A stretch of 64,000 nt of DNA from DASPPM01 sp052143835 (GCA_052143835.1 JBKQRV010000042.1:62001-126000); one strand, 5' to 3'. Counted from the stretch's first letter, positions 1 through 8,955 are shown. Translations and numbers: made by a program. Notes: generated from the sequence alone by a model not told the origin.

Positions 1-708
1 GGCCTGCAGGCGTTGGCCGTTGTATTGCCCCATGACCTGGTAGCGGCCGGTATCGTAATTGACCGGCTGGGGGAAATACTGCAGCGAGGCGGTGCTCACG
101 GCGGCGTAGGACGGCGAGACCGGCGTGCTGCCGAAGGTAAAGCCGGTCTCCTGGATGCCTTCCTTGTGCTCCTGGCGTATGTCGGTGCTGAACACCCAGT
201 CGCCCACCTCATAGTGGAAATTGCCGCCGAAGATGTCGCGCTGGAGGCTCACATCGAAAACGTTCTCCTTTCCCGTCAGCGCGGTGGCCGACGTCGCCTT
301 GCCCGGGGCGAGGCCCGACGCGAGCGTCCCGTTCTTGTTGTAGACGCTGTGGAAGCTGTCGGAGGCATAATAGGGAATACCGTCGTAGTAGACTTTCACG
401 CCCCAGGTGCCTTGCTGGCCGTACTCTGCGCTGAAGGAGCGGGACGTCAGTCCGAGATTGTGGCCCTCGATGTTCCAATACCGCGTTCCGCCGGAGTCCC
501 AGGCGTCCCGGCCCCAGAAGCCGAAGTCACCGACCGCGAAACCCGGATCGACCAGGCCGGTGAAGCGGCCGAAGTAGAAGGACTTGCCGCTGACGTAGCC
601 GGCGCCGACGTCTATATAGTTGTCGGTGACAACAGGCCCGTCCGCTCGGACTGCAAGAGGCAGAAGACAGGTTGTCGCCATTGCCGCGACGATCGCTATG
701 CGCTTCAT
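1..708 (-). CDS. mtrB: MtrB/PioB-family outer-membrane beta-barrel, C-terminus cut by window edge
   Basis: I translated the reverse strand from the ATG at 708, which follows a GGGGGCG ribosome-binding site. The frame stays open for 236 codons to the window edge. It begins with a signal peptide (MKRIAIVAAMATTCLLPLAV). Short alternating aromatic/Gly-rich segments typical of an outer-membrane barrel follow, such as VGAGYVSGKSFYFGRFTG and WGVKVYYDGIPYY. The gene lies 53 bp downstream of a DmsE/MtrA-type decaheme cytochrome, the standard mtrA-mtrB (pioA-pioB, mtoA-mtoB) order. In that family the barrel sheaths the decaheme protein so that electrons cross the outer membrane. Family membership is inferred from context plus general barrel character. 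The usual N-terminal CXXC of Shewanella MtrB is not seen. Only about a third of a typical 650-800 residue protein is present. Confidence 0.8.
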   Translation of the reverse strand, partial: MKRIAIVAAMATTCLLPLAVRADGPVVTDNYIDVGAGYVSGKSFYFGRFTGLVDPGFAVGDFGFWGRDAWDSGGTRYWNIEGHNLGLTSRSFSAEYGQQGTWGVKVYYDGIPYYASDSFHSVYNKNGTLASGLAPGKATSATALTGKENVFDVSLQRDIFGGNFHYEVGDWVFSTDIRQEHKEGIQETGFTFGSTPVSPSYAAVSTASLQYFPQPVNYDTGRYQVMGQYNGQRLQA

Positions 709-761
709 GGTCGCCCCCATATGCGACTTGCAGTTGACCTTCAAACGCCCCCGTCAAGCGT

Positions 762-1751
762 CTAACGCAAGAGAACCGCTCCAGCCGGATTGTTCGAGCC
801 GTGGATCTGGGAGTGGCAGTTGATGCAGCCGTGCGCCAGGAGCTGGAACTTCGCGGTGATGGCCCCGGCGAACGTCTGCCCGGCCGTGTTCTGACCGCTA
901 TAAGGCTCGCCCGGATGGAAGGTGCTGTCGTGGCAGTTCTGGCACAGGTACGGCGGACGCTCCTTCAGCAAGCGGGCCTGGGTCGAGCCGTGCGGCGTGT
1001 GGCAGTTGAGGCAGTCGTCGCGAACCGGCGGGTGCTCCCAGAGAAGCGGGCCGCGCTTGTCGGCGTGGCATTGGTAGCAAGTCTCGTTGACGGTGTACTC
1101 CTTGAGCAGCTTCGGACCCGGCGAGCCGTGCGGATTATGGCAGTCCGAGCACACCACCTTGCCCTCGCGGATCGGGTGGTGCGAGTACTCGAAGCTCTGC
1201 GCGCGCTGCTCGGCGTGGCAGGCGAAGCACACCTGCGGCTGCGTCACCTTGACCAGCACGGGATCCTTGCGCACATGCGCGGTGTGGCAGTCGACGCAGG
1301 CGACTCCGGCGGCCTGCATCTGGCTGCCCTGCCAGTTCATGCGCAGGCCGTTCTCGTGGCAGCTGAGGCACACGGCGTTGCGCTCGTCGGTCGGAGAGGC
1401 ACCCCTTCCCGCGTCGATCTGCGGCTTCTTGAATAGGACGGGCGGCAAGATCAGCTTGCCGTCCGGTCCTGTTTTCTGGGCGGCGTGGTCCGCGCTCGGC
1501 CCGTGACACGTCTCGCAGCCCTGCTGGGCCATCGGCGTGCGCGAATCGCCCATCACCGCCATCGGGCCCTGCAATATGAGATTCGCGGGAGCTTGGTCGT
1601 GGCAGCCGAGGCACGTCTTGGTGCCCCCTTCGGCATAGACGCCCGACGCTGCTTGCGCCACCTGCACTGGCTCGGTTGCGTTCGCCGCTAGCGTCCACCA
1701 CGTGGCGCCTAGGGCGCATAGAAGCGCCGCCGGCCACTTCACGTTCATCAT
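762..1751 (-). CDS. mtrA: Decaheme c-type cytochrome, MtrA/PioA/DmsE family
   Basis: This 329-residue protein has a signal peptide (about residues 1-25) and exactly ten CXXCH heme-attachment motifs: CLGCH, CETCH, CLSCH, CVDCH, CFACH, CSDCH, CYQCH, CLNCH, CQNCH and CINCH. Length and heme number match MtrA/DmsE, the periplasmic wire that plugs into an MtrB-type barrel. The CXXCH..PH repeats (CHNPHGSPG, CHTPHGSTQ) are characteristic. It starts at ATG 1751 behind GGGGGAG; a second ATG three bases downstream is an alternative. It precedes the mtrB-like gene in the same direction. No MtrC/OmcA-type extracellular cytochrome is visible, so the pair resembles PioAB or MtoAB (associated with iron oxidation) as much as Shewanella MtrAB (metal reduction). 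A TGAT-N4-ATCA palindrome lies about 130 bp upstream. Confidence 0.95.
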   Translation of the reverse strand: MMNVKWPAALLCALGATWWTLAANATEPVQVAQAASGVYAEGGTKTCLGCHDQAPANLILQGPMAVMGDSRTPMAQQGCETCHGPSADHAAQKTGPDGKLILPPVLFKKPQIDAGRGASPTDERNAVCLSCHENGLRMNWQGSQMQAAGVACVDCHTAHVRKDPVLVKVTQPQVCFACHAEQRAQSFEYSHHPIREGKVVCSDCHNPHGSPGPKLLKEYTVNETCYQCHADKRGPLLWEHPPVRDDCLNCHTPHGSTQARLLKERPPYLCQNCHDSTFHPGEPYSGQNTAGQTFAGAITAKFQLLAHGCINCHSQIHGSNNPAGAVLLR

Positions 1752-1879
1752 GGAGCTCCCCCTCGGTCTAGTAGTGTGGCCCGCCGTCCCATTCCCGAAG
1801 CATCGGCTTCGAGCGCCTCCCAGCTTACGGCGCGCCTATCTCATCTCGCTGCTCTCCTTGTCCGTCACTTAGCCGTCGT

Positions 1880-1893
1880 CTGATTGAAATCAT
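1880..1893. promoter_or_regulatory. Candidate FNR/Anr-type site upstream of mtrA
   Basis: CTGATTGAAATCAT matches the core TGAT-N4-ATCA of the FNR consensus TTGAT-N4-ATCAA (8 of 10 specified bases). Its centre lies about 135 bp before the mtrA start codon. It is supported mainly by better matches upstream of two other cytochrome transcription units in the same cluster. FNR-family proteins bind such sites under low oxygen. Confidence 0.4.
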
Positions 1894-2109
1894 TACCCCC
1901 GTGCGCATTGGTGGTCCAGCGTTCGTCCAAATGCTAAGCGCATTCATGACGACTGTGTCTTCCGGGCCACAGGTCAGGGGATCTGATGAGGAAACGATGG
2001 TCATACGCGATCGGACTCATGGCCTCAGTGACACCCCGACCTTGTCCGCTGCGAATGCGGTTGCCGAGGCGACGCGCGGTTTTCTTACGGTTGATCCGCT
2101 GCCCTGTCG

Positions 2110-2123
2110 TTGATCTATGTCAA
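2110..2123. promoter_or_regulatory. Second FNR-like palindrome, distal to mtrA
   Basis: TTGATCTATGTCAA matches TTGAT-N4-ATCAA at 9 of 10 specified bases (G for A in the right half). It lies about 360 bp upstream of mtrA and beyond the 3' end of the monoheme cytochrome gene, so its target is unclear. It could be an upstream site for mtrA or a chance match. Confidence 0.3.
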
Positions 2124-2271
2124 TTCACGGCCTGGAGCCGCGATCGAAAGCTTTTTTCGTCGCAGCAGGCGAAATGACGTTGCAGATTTGCCATAGCCAA
2201 TGTTGGCGCGCCCCTGTCGCTCGGCGACAGGAGCCGGATATGATCCGACCGTCTCGCTGGTGTCCGGATTC

Positions 2272-2565
2272 TTAGTGCGTGGAGAGGACGTAATCGACGA
2301 GGGTCTTCAAATCGGCGTCGGACGCGGCGATTTTCATATGGCCTTTGCCGTCCTTGAGCTTGGCAATGAGGGTCGATTCGGCATCCGCGTTGCCGGCGTA
2401 TTTCGCCGCGATATCCTTGAACGCCGGCCCGACTTTCTTTTGGTCGAGGGCATGACAATTCAAGCATCCCTTCGCCTTCGCCAGGGCGGCGCCGTCTTGG
2501 GCGAGCGCGTGCTGCGCCAACGCCATCGCCGCGATGAGTCCCGCGGCCAGCCATACCGGTTTCAT
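2272..2565 (-). CDS. Small class I cytochrome c (c551/c5-like), monoheme
   Basis: This 97-residue protein starts at the ATG at 2565 behind a strong GGAGGGAGAGG site; the longer frame upstream has no such site. A signal peptide ends near ALAQ (residue 23). The single heme motif is CLNCH (residues 34-38). The likely axial ligand is Met77 in GHMKI, followed by the C-terminal helix (DLKTLVDYVLS) of the c551/c5 fold. It is probably a soluble periplasmic carrier that shuttles electrons between inner-membrane modules and MtrA or a terminal oxidase. It sits between the mtrAB genes and the 7-heme c/b fusion, all on the same strand. Confidence 0.9.
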   Translation of the reverse strand: MKPVWLAAGLIAAMALAQHALAQDGAALAKAKGCLNCHALDQKKVGPAFKDIAAKYAGNADAESTLIAKLKDGKGHMKIAASDADLKTLVDYVLSTH

Positions 2566-2820
2566 GGAACCTCTCCCTCCGCTTGCATGACTCTGCATGC
2601 TACGCCACCGATACGCGCGTCGTCGCTGCGACCGCGCGCCGGCGCTTCGACATCGGCGACGATGGTTTGCCTCCGGAGCTCGATTGTCAATGCGTCTCGC
2701 TCGGCGCCCTATGGCCGACGCCTCGGAGGCTGAGCGGAAAAATTTACTGGGAGATCGACTTCATCCGGTTCATCCCGGAGTATGCCATGGGCATCAGGGA
2801 ACAATCGGAGCGGACGGCGC

Positions 2821-4539
2821 TCAGCCGGCCATCAGATTTCCGGCGAGCCCGATCAGCATCATGATCAGCAGCACGAGCCCGATGGCCACGAGGGCGAAGC
2901 CCAGGATCTTGGAGCCGAGCGTCAGCGGCCGCGACGGCGCGTCCACCAGGCAGCTCTCGAGCTGTCCGGTTTCCACCAAGCGGCCGTATTCGACGGCGTA
3001 TTCGCGCTTGAACTCTTCGAGCGGCATTGAGCCGGTGAAGATGACGATATCGAGCGGGAACTTGTCCGGCCGCCAGTGATTGGCAAAGTAGTGGATGGTG
3101 AAGAGGTAGACGGCGGCAAGCAAGGCTTCGTCGCCATGGACGACAGTGGCAACGTTGAAGGCCCATCCCGGCAGGTATGCGGCAGTGAGCCTGGTGAACC
3201 ACAGCATCGCGCCGGTCGCGGCCAGCATGGTGACGCCCCAGAACGGCGCCCAGTAGTCGAACTTCTGCTGATAGGTCCAGTGGTCGAATTCCGGCCGCGG
3301 AGCGACACCGAAAAACCATTTGAGCATGGCGATCAGGTCTTTCCCGTCTTGCAGGTTCGGCATCAGGGAGTAGGGCCCGAACAATTTGAAGGTCGCCCAA
3401 TTCCGCGCAATGTGGATGAAGGCATAGACGAGGTGCGCGGCAAAGACCGCGACCATGATCACGGCGGAGACCCGGTGCACGATGCCGACGACCGTCGGTC
3501 CGCCGAATGCCGCTTCGAGCACAGGCGCCCAGGCGGTGTCGGCATAGAGCAACGGGATGCCGGTCATGACCAAAAGGATCACGGAGAGCGCGAATACAAG
3601 ATGAGCCCAGCGCCAGGCGGCGCTCCAACGCTGAAAATATGGGCCTTCTCTTTGCGGTAGCGCGTCCGCCCGCACGTGGGGTCTCATCCTGCGCTGCCGG
3701 CGGTCGCGAAGCTCGCGGTAGAACCAAAGAGCCGAATGTGTCCAGAACACCCCGAACGTGACGACGATCAACAGCCATACGAACTTCGCTGCGAGCCACG
3801 TATAGGGGTATCGGGCGAAGTCGTCCGTCGTGGCATGCGCCTGGAAGGTGGCGAACCCGGCCGTCGCGTCCCGATGGCACGTCCGGCAGGTGCTCAGGAG
3901 GTTAGCCGAAGACACGCTTGAAGCCGAATCGCTGGCGGGCAGTGTCGCGTGTCCGCGGTGGCAGTCGGAGCAGGTCGCGATATCGGCATAGCCCAAGGCG
4001 AAGATCTGGCCATGATAGGTCTCTTTGTAGCTCTTCAAGGCATCGGCATGGCAATTGCCGCAGTCCCTGGTGATGGCAAGGCGCGTCGCGGCTAGTTGCG
4101 GGCTGGCGACGGCGTGCGCAGTGTGGCAATCCGAGCAGACGGCGGCATCGGCATTGCCGCCTAGCGTCGCTTGCTTGCCGTGGACGGAGCTCAGGTACTC
4201 ATTCAGCGCGTCGGTGTGACAGCTTCCGCATAGCTTGGGAATTTGCTGGCGCGACTCGGCACGCGTCATTGGCACGATCTTATGCGGCAGCTCGGTCACC
4301 GTGGTATGGCACGCGGTGCATTGCAGTGTGCTGTGCACGCTGTGTTCGAACTGGTCCGCCGGCACGAACAGCGAGCGCAGCTCTCCGTTGGCCCCCCGTG
4401 CTGCGAATCCTGGTTGACCGTGGCAGCTGAGGCACGTCGCGTTGTCGAGATTCGCAGCGCTTTGAGCGCTCGCCGCTTCCACTCCAACGACGATCATCGT
4501 CGACGCGACCGCCCACGCGGCAAGCTTGCCGGCACGCAC
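2821..4539 (-). CDS. Heptaheme cytochrome c fused to a b-type membrane domain (CbcL-like architecture)
   Basis: The likely start is GTG 4539, preceded by GGAGGGGGTGGGGC and followed by a signal peptide ending near ASAQ. A longer ATG-started frame (to 4761) lacks a site. The 572-residue product has seven CXXCH motifs in its N-terminal 250 residues: CLSCH, CTACH, CGSCH, CSDCH, CGNCH, CSDCH and CRTCH. About six membrane helices follow, with paired His resembling the diheme cytochrome b of FdnI/HydC (HSALWF, GIVHRVSAV, VVHGDEALLA, FTIHYFANHW). This is the layout of Geobacter CbcL, which takes electrons from quinol and passes them to periplasmic cytochromes. CbcL has nine c-hemes, so this is a shorter relative. 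It is paralogous to the gene at 13406-15370. The reverse reaction, quinone reduction, is equally possible. Confidence 0.88.
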   Translation of the reverse strand: MRAGKLAAWAVASTMIVVGVEAASAQSAANLDNATCLSCHGQPGFAARGANGELRSLFVPADQFEHSVHSTLQCTACHTTVTELPHKIVPMTRAESRQQIPKLCGSCHTDALNEYLSSVHGKQATLGGNADAAVCSDCHTAHAVASPQLAATRLAITRDCGNCHADALKSYKETYHGQIFALGYADIATCSDCHRGHATLPASDSASSVSSANLLSTCRTCHRDATAGFATFQAHATTDDFARYPYTWLAAKFVWLLIVVTFGVFWTHSALWFYRELRDRRQRRMRPHVRADALPQREGPYFQRWSAAWRWAHLVFALSVILLVMTGIPLLYADTAWAPVLEAAFGGPTVVGIVHRVSAVIMVAVFAAHLVYAFIHIARNWATFKLFGPYSLMPNLQDGKDLIAMLKWFFGVAPRPEFDHWTYQQKFDYWAPFWGVTMLAATGAMLWFTRLTAAYLPGWAFNVATVVHGDEALLAAVYLFTIHYFANHWRPDKFPLDIVIFTGSMPLEEFKREYAVEYGRLVETGQLESCLVDAPSRPLTLGSKILGFALVAIGLVLLIMMLIGLAGNLMAG

Positions 4540-5195
4540 GCCCCACCCCCTCCGCACCGATATTTCCCGGATGGCTCCCAATTTGGCGTGAATAATATCG
4601 ATTTTCCGAATTTCCTGGAAGCCAGACTCCCCGGCGATTGCACCCGACATTCCTCGGACAAGCATGAATCGGCGTGAACGACCGTATTCTGCCGTGATAT
4701 CCTGAAGCCGAGAGGCGTGCGGCGCGCTTCCGGCGTTCTGCGCTCCGCGAGGCACTCCCAAGTGGCCGACTCGCCCCTCCTCCTCGCCGTCGAGACACCC
4801 TGCCCCCGTCGTGACGACGCATCCGATCGTCCCAGCTCCTGCGCTGTGACCGGTCTTGGTCGCAGTGCGTCAATCAGCCGCAGACTTTCCCCGAATAATT
4901 CCTGCGGCACCACGCGCTCGGCCGTCTCGAAGATGACGTCGAGGCCGTGGCTCGCCGCCTTGGCGCCGGGCTCGATCCGCTTCTCGCTGAGGCTCGTCGG
5001 CGGGCACGGCCGCGCCCCTTGCGCGCGGGCCCGCCTAACCTCAAGCCTTGTCGCCCAGCGATGAATCGATGCTCCTCGAGCCCGAGCGCCAAGATCCAGA
5101 ATCAGCGACGCCACGTTGATCCAAGACGAAGTTCAGGGATAAGCTGTTCGCGTGCGCGGGGCTCTCGGGCGGAGCAGTGGCGGCCAGAGAACAGC
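4540..5195. other. Divergent intergenic region between the heptaheme c/b gene and the heme-sensor kinase
   Basis: This stretch of 656 bp separates two divergent genes, so both promoters should lie here. Open frames exist on both strands (for example reverse 4494-5114) but have no ribosome-binding site or recognisable domain. I found no perfect sigma-54 or FNR site. A lone TTGAT half-site (TTGATCCAAGACGAA) occurs near 5117. Confidence 0.5.
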
Positions 5196-6827
5196 ATGAA
5201 TCGCCAAGGCCTCAAATTCAAGGTCGGTCTCTACCTCACCGTCGCCCTTTCCCTGGCGGTGGTTCTGTTTACCGTGCTGGTTGCCTGGTATCAGCGCAAC
5301 GAGCTGCTCGACACGGTGGCCAACCACGTCATCCAACTCTCCGAGGTCATCACCAGAAGCACGCGTTTCGCAATGCTTCAGAATCAGCCCGCCTATGTGG
5401 ATACGATCATCCGCGACGTGGCGCAGCAAGGCAGTATCGACAGGATCCGGATCTTCAGCGCGGACGGCAAGATCACGCATTCGACCTATGCCCCGGAGAT
5501 CGGCCAGACCGTAGACCGCAAGGCCGAAGGCTGCTCGCTCTGCCACGAGACCGAGAAGCCGCTCGAGGAGGTTCCCAAGAGCAAGCGGACATGGACCTTC
5601 ACGGCCCCCGACGGGCAGCGTCTCTTGGGCAGCATGGAGGTGATCCGCAATCAGCCCTCCTGCTACAACGCCGCCTGTCATCAGCACGCCAAAAACACCC
5701 CGGTGCTCGGCGTCCTCGATATCCGCTATTCGCTGAACGAAATGGATCAGAGGATCCGAGGGAATGTGCTCGCGATCATCGCCTTTTCCCTGGGATTCGT
5801 GCTTGTCGCCTCGCTCACGTTAGGCCTTTTCGTCCACCCGCTGATCTATCTGCCGCTGCGCGACCTGGAAGAGGGGGCGAGCCGGATCGCTTCCGGGAAT
5901 CTGGAACAGCCGATTCCGGTGCGCACCGAGGACGAGTTCGGCGAGCTTGCGCGCTCCTTCAATGCCATGACCGCAGCCCTGCGGAATTCCCAGTCGGAGC
6001 TGCGCGAGTGGGCGTCTACGCTCGAGCAGAAAGTCGAGCAAAGAACCGAGCAGCTCCGCATTGCCCAGGCCGAAGCCGCGCGGGGGGAAAAGCTGGCCTC
6101 GGTCGGACTGCTTGCCTCCGGCATCGCTCATGAGCTGAACAATCCGTTGACGGGTGTCCTCACCTTCTCGCATCTCTTGCGGGAAAAGATGGCGGACGGG
6201 AGCCCGGACGCGGAGGACATGGACCTCGTGATCCGGGAAACCAGGAGGTGCGCGAGCATCATCAGGAGACTGCTCGATTTTGCCCGGGAGAAGCCGCCGG
6301 AGAAGAAATTCGCCGACCTCAACCAGATCATCGAAGACACCGCGCGTCTCGTCGAACGGCCCGCCCATTTGCGCGATATCGCCATCACGCTCGACCTCGA
6401 TCACGCCCTGCCGCCGGTCTGGGTCGACCCGGACCAGATCAAGCAGGTCGTCATGAACCTGCTCGTCAACGCCCAGCATGCGATCGACGGAGAGGGCAGC
6501 ATCACTATCCGCACGCGGCAGTTGTCGCAACCGAGAACGCCGCGACCCGGCGCCGGTGCCGCGCCGATGGTGGAATTCTCGATCACCGATACGGGATGTG
6601 GAATACCCAAGGAAAACTTTCGGCGGATCTTCGATCCCTTTTTCACCACCAAGATCGGAATGGGGACGGGACTGGGATTGTCCGTCAGCCACGGAATCGT
6701 CACGGCCCATGGCGGTACGATCGACGTCGAAAGCGAGGTGGGGGAAGGCTCCACATTCAGGGTGCGTCTCCCTCTCATCCGGTCGCCCGAAGTCGTGGAA
6801 AGCGGAAGCATGGGGAGCATTTCGTGA
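5196..6827 (+). CDS. Sensor histidine kinase with a periplasmic c-type heme domain
   Basis: The 543-residue protein starts at the ATG at 5196, just before the first membrane helix. The order is TM1 (about 11-32), a periplasmic sensor (about 33-188) with CSLCH at 113-117 and a wider CX4CH motif, CYNAACH, at 156-162, TM2 (about 191-214), HAMP (about 215-268), a coiled linker, HisKA with GIAHELNNPL (His312 the likely phosphorylation site), and HATPase with the N box (NLLVNAQHAI), DTGCGIP, FDPFFTT and GMGTGLGLS. The heme motifs indicate a covalently bound heme c sensor able to read redox state, oxygen or NO; this is inference. The stop overlaps the GTG of the sigma-54 activator (GTGA), so the two form a cognate pair. 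The cytochrome genes on both sides are the obvious regulon. Confidence 0.92.
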   Translation: MNRQGLKFKVGLYLTVALSLAVVLFTVLVAWYQRNELLDTVANHVIQLSEVITRSTRFAMLQNQPAYVDTIIRDVAQQGSIDRIRIFSADGKITHSTYAPEIGQTVDRKAEGCSLCHETEKPLEEVPKSKRTWTFTAPDGQRLLGSMEVIRNQPSCYNAACHQHAKNTPVLGVLDIRYSLNEMDQRIRGNVLAIIAFSLGFVLVASLTLGLFVHPLIYLPLRDLEEGASRIASGNLEQPIPVRTEDEFGELARSFNAMTAALRNSQSELREWASTLEQKVEQRTEQLRIAQAEAARGEKLASVGLLASGIAHELNNPLTGVLTFSHLLREKMADGSPDAEDMDLVIRETRRCASIIRRLLDFAREKPPEKKFADLNQIIEDTARLVERPAHLRDIAITLDLDHALPPVWVDPDQIKQVVMNLLVNAQHAIDGEGSITIRTRQLSQPRTPRPGAGAAPMVEFSITDTGCGIPKENFRRIFDPFFTTKIGMGTGLGLSVSHGIVTAHGGTIDVESEVGEGSTFRVRLPLIRSPEVVESGSMGSIS

Positions 6828-8248
6828 GCGTGAAAATATTAATCGTCGACGACGAGCGGATCATTATCGACAGTTGCCTTCGTATCCTGAGGAACGACGA
6901 TTATCAGCTCGAAGCCGTGCAGGACGGTTTGGAGGCGCTGCGAAAGATCGACGAGAACCATTACGACATCGTCATCCTGGACATCATGATGCCGAAGATC
7001 GACGGTCTCGAGGTGCTTCGCCGCGTAAGAGAGGGACACCCGGACATCGATGTCATCATGATCACCGGATTGTCGCAGATCGAGACGGCCGTGAAATCGA
7101 TGAAGCTCGGGGCCTTCGACTACCTGCCCAAGCCCTTCGATTCGGACGAGCTCAAGCTTGTGGTCCATCGCGCGCTGGAGCGGCGGCGGTTGCTCCAGGA
7201 GAACTTGAATCTCAAGACCGAGGTCGGCGCCAAGTACCGCTTCGAGAACGTCATCGGGGCGAGCCCCCAGATGCAGAGCGTCTTCCGGCTCGTCGCCAAG
7301 TGCGCTCCGACCAACTCGACGGTATTGCTCACCGGCGAGTCGGGAACGGGCAAGGAGCTGATCGCTCGCGCGATTCACTACAACAGTCTGCGGAAGGACA
7401 AGCCGTTCGTTCCGGTGGATTGCAACGCGCTCAGCGAGAATCTGCTGGAGAGCGAGCTGTTCGGGCACGTCAAGGGCGCGTTCACCGGCGCGGTGGTGAA
7501 CAAGAAGGGCATGCTGGAAGCCGCCGACGCGGGAACGCTTTTTCTCGACGAGATCGGCAATATCTCCCTCGCGACCCAAGCCAAGCTCCTGCGGGTCATT
7601 CAAGAGCGGGAGTTCAGGGCGGTGGGGGATACGAAGACGCAGGCCGCCAACTTCAGATTGATCACCGCGACCAACAAGGACCTCAAGGCCATGGTCGCCG
7701 ACGGCCGCTTTCGCGAGGATCTCTTCTATCGGATCAACATCTTCCCGATTCGCATTCCGCCGCTGAGAGAACGCCGCGACGACATTCCCGCCCTGGCCTT
7801 CCACTTCCTCCGTGTCTTCAGTGAGGAGATGGGGAAAAAGGTGACGGAGTTTTCCGACGAGGCCATGGGTGTCCTCATGAACTACGACTGGCCGGGCAAC
7901 GTGCGGGAGCTCGAAAATACGGTGCAGCGCGCGGTCATCCTGGCGACCGACTCGGTCATTCGCCGAGCGCATCTGCTCAATCTCGACGAGATGCCGCCGG
8001 GGCTTGCGCTCGACATCCCGAAAACGGGCGAGGAGCTCAAGCAGATCAAGAAGCTTGCGCGCGAGAAGTCGGTCGAGAACATCGAGAAGCTGTTCGTTCT
8101 CGACGCGCTCAAGAGAAACGCCTGGAACGCGACCAAGAGTGCCGAGGAAACCGGCATGCAGCGCGCCAATTTCCAGGCTCTGATGAAAAAATACAACATT
8201 CGCATCCGCGAGCCCGAGCGCGGTCCCGGCGAATCCGATGCCTCGTAG
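6824..8248 (+). CDS. NtrC-family sigma-54-dependent response regulator
   Basis: The start is GTG 6824, overlapping the kinase stop by four bases. The 474-residue product has a receiver domain (1-120, phosphoacceptor Asp53 in VILDIMMP). The AAA+ activator domain has Walker A GESGTGKE (171-178), the sigma-54 contact loop GAFTGA (218-223) and Walker B TLFLDEIG (about 238-245). The C-terminal domain is Fis-like (NAWNATKSAEETGMQRAN). All residues needed for sigma-54 activation appear intact. In Geobacter a comparable NtrC-type gene, bccR, controls the adjacent cbcBA genes. The one perfect sigma-54 promoter I see in the cluster lies at 12661-12676, in front of two receiver genes, and is a natural target. 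Confidence 0.95.
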   Translation: MSVKILIVDDERIIIDSCLRILRNDDYQLEAVQDGLEALRKIDENHYDIVILDIMMPKIDGLEVLRRVREGHPDIDVIMITGLSQIETAVKSMKLGAFDYLPKPFDSDELKLVVHRALERRRLLQENLNLKTEVGAKYRFENVIGASPQMQSVFRLVAKCAPTNSTVLLTGESGTGKELIARAIHYNSLRKDKPFVPVDCNALSENLLESELFGHVKGAFTGAVVNKKGMLEAADAGTLFLDEIGNISLATQAKLLRVIQEREFRAVGDTKTQAANFRLITATNKDLKAMVADGRFREDLFYRINIFPIRIPPLRERRDDIPALAFHFLRVFSEEMGKKVTEFSDEAMGVLMNYDWPGNVRELENTVQRAVILATDSVIRRAHLLNLDEMPPGLALDIPKTGEELKQIKKLAREKSVENIEKLFVLDALKRNAWNATKSAEETGMQRANFQALMKKYNIRIREPERGPGESDAS

Positions 8249-8266
8249 GAGGCGTGTCGGTCCCTC

Positions 8267-8839
8267 TTAGGCAGGCCGCGAATCTCCGTTCTTGCCCCGC
8301 TTCCCGGCGGAGCCGTGAAGATCGGCGATCCGCGCAGCAATCTCATCCACTGCCTGCCATGAGGTGAATTCAACACAGCTTTGCGGGTCGGTCGGTCCCC
8401 CCGTCATCTTCATGATGAGCCGGATGATCTGCCGATCGAGCCAGCGGTAATGCGGGTAGTCGAGCCGCCCGGCAACGGCGGCCGCCAGAGCCGGCTTCAG
8501 CCGGTGTCGGGCCAGCAGTTTTCGAAGATATCGATGGCCCGCAGCGGCGTCCTTGTCCGCTTTCCTGGCGGCCAAATTCACCGAGACGAAGACAAGCTGA
8601 GCCCGCGCGAGCAACTCCCCGTAAGTCGCAAAAAATCGCTCCGCTTCCGGCAGATGACGGCCATACCGCACGGCCGCGACCACGACGACCAACGGGGCCG
8701 CGGCGAGCTCCTTCGCTGCCGGCAATGCGCCCGCCAGGTCGTGCGGCGGCGCATCGATCCCGCGGTCGGCAAGTCGGGCAGCGATATGCGCAGCGATCCG
8801 CCGGGATTGACCGTCACGCGTGGCGTAGAACAAAAGCAT
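8267..8839 (-). CDS. hemG: HemG-like flavodoxin-fold protoporphyrinogen oxidase
   Basis: The ATG at 8839 gives a 190-residue protein beginning MLLFYATRDGQSRRIA, the FMN-phosphate loop of the flavodoxin fold as found in HemG. Typical later segments are the VRYGRHLPEAERFF strand-loop and the C-terminal MKMTGGPTDP motif, shared with HemG proteins that oxidise protoporphyrinogen IX with menaquinone or ubiquinone as acceptor. HemG can work without oxygen, which suits a cluster that makes dozens of hemes. It lies 116 bp downstream of the cytochrome b gene on the same strand and may be cotranscribed. It converges with the NtrC-type gene. Confidence 0.85.
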   Translation of the reverse strand: MLLFYATRDGQSRRIAAHIAARLADRGIDAPPHDLAGALPAAKELAAAPLVVVVAAVRYGRHLPEAERFFATYGELLARAQLVFVSVNLAARKADKDAAAGHRYLRKLLARHRLKPALAAAVAGRLDYPHYRWLDRQIIRLIMKMTGGPTDPQSCVEFTSWQAVDEIAARIADLHGSAGKRGKNGDSRPA

Positions 8840-8955
8840 GCTCGCAATTCGGCTCGCGCCGCCGCAGTGGAGCGGTCTCTGCGATGATCGCGGCCGGGAC
8901 AAGCCCTTCCAACGAGGATACCGACGCGATCATTCGGCTCGCCGGGGCCGGGCCG

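Larger units (their letters stand above)
1752..2271. other. Gene-free upstream region of mtrA
   Basis: There is no convincing coding sequence here; the short open frames lack ribosome-binding sites and family-like content. The stretch must hold the mtrA promoter and the end of the upstream monoheme cytochrome gene. It contains two FNR-like palindromes, listed separately, and a CTAGTAGTGTGG string near 1769 that recalls the start of repeats elsewhere in the window. I looked for a GG-N10-GC sigma-54 promoter in the mtrA orientation and did not find one. Confidence 0.6.

Noticed and set aside
13..765. Forward open frame of 250 codons at the left edge
   Set aside because: The reverse strand carries the signal peptide and barrel-like sequence of an MtrB-type protein next to mtrA, which explains the open frame.
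4494..5114. Reverse open frame of 206 codons between the heptaheme gene and the kinase
   Set aside because: No ribosome-binding site and no recognisable domain; it overlaps the signal-peptide end of the heptaheme gene in another frame. One segment (GLDVIFETAERVVP) looks protein-like but is not enough.
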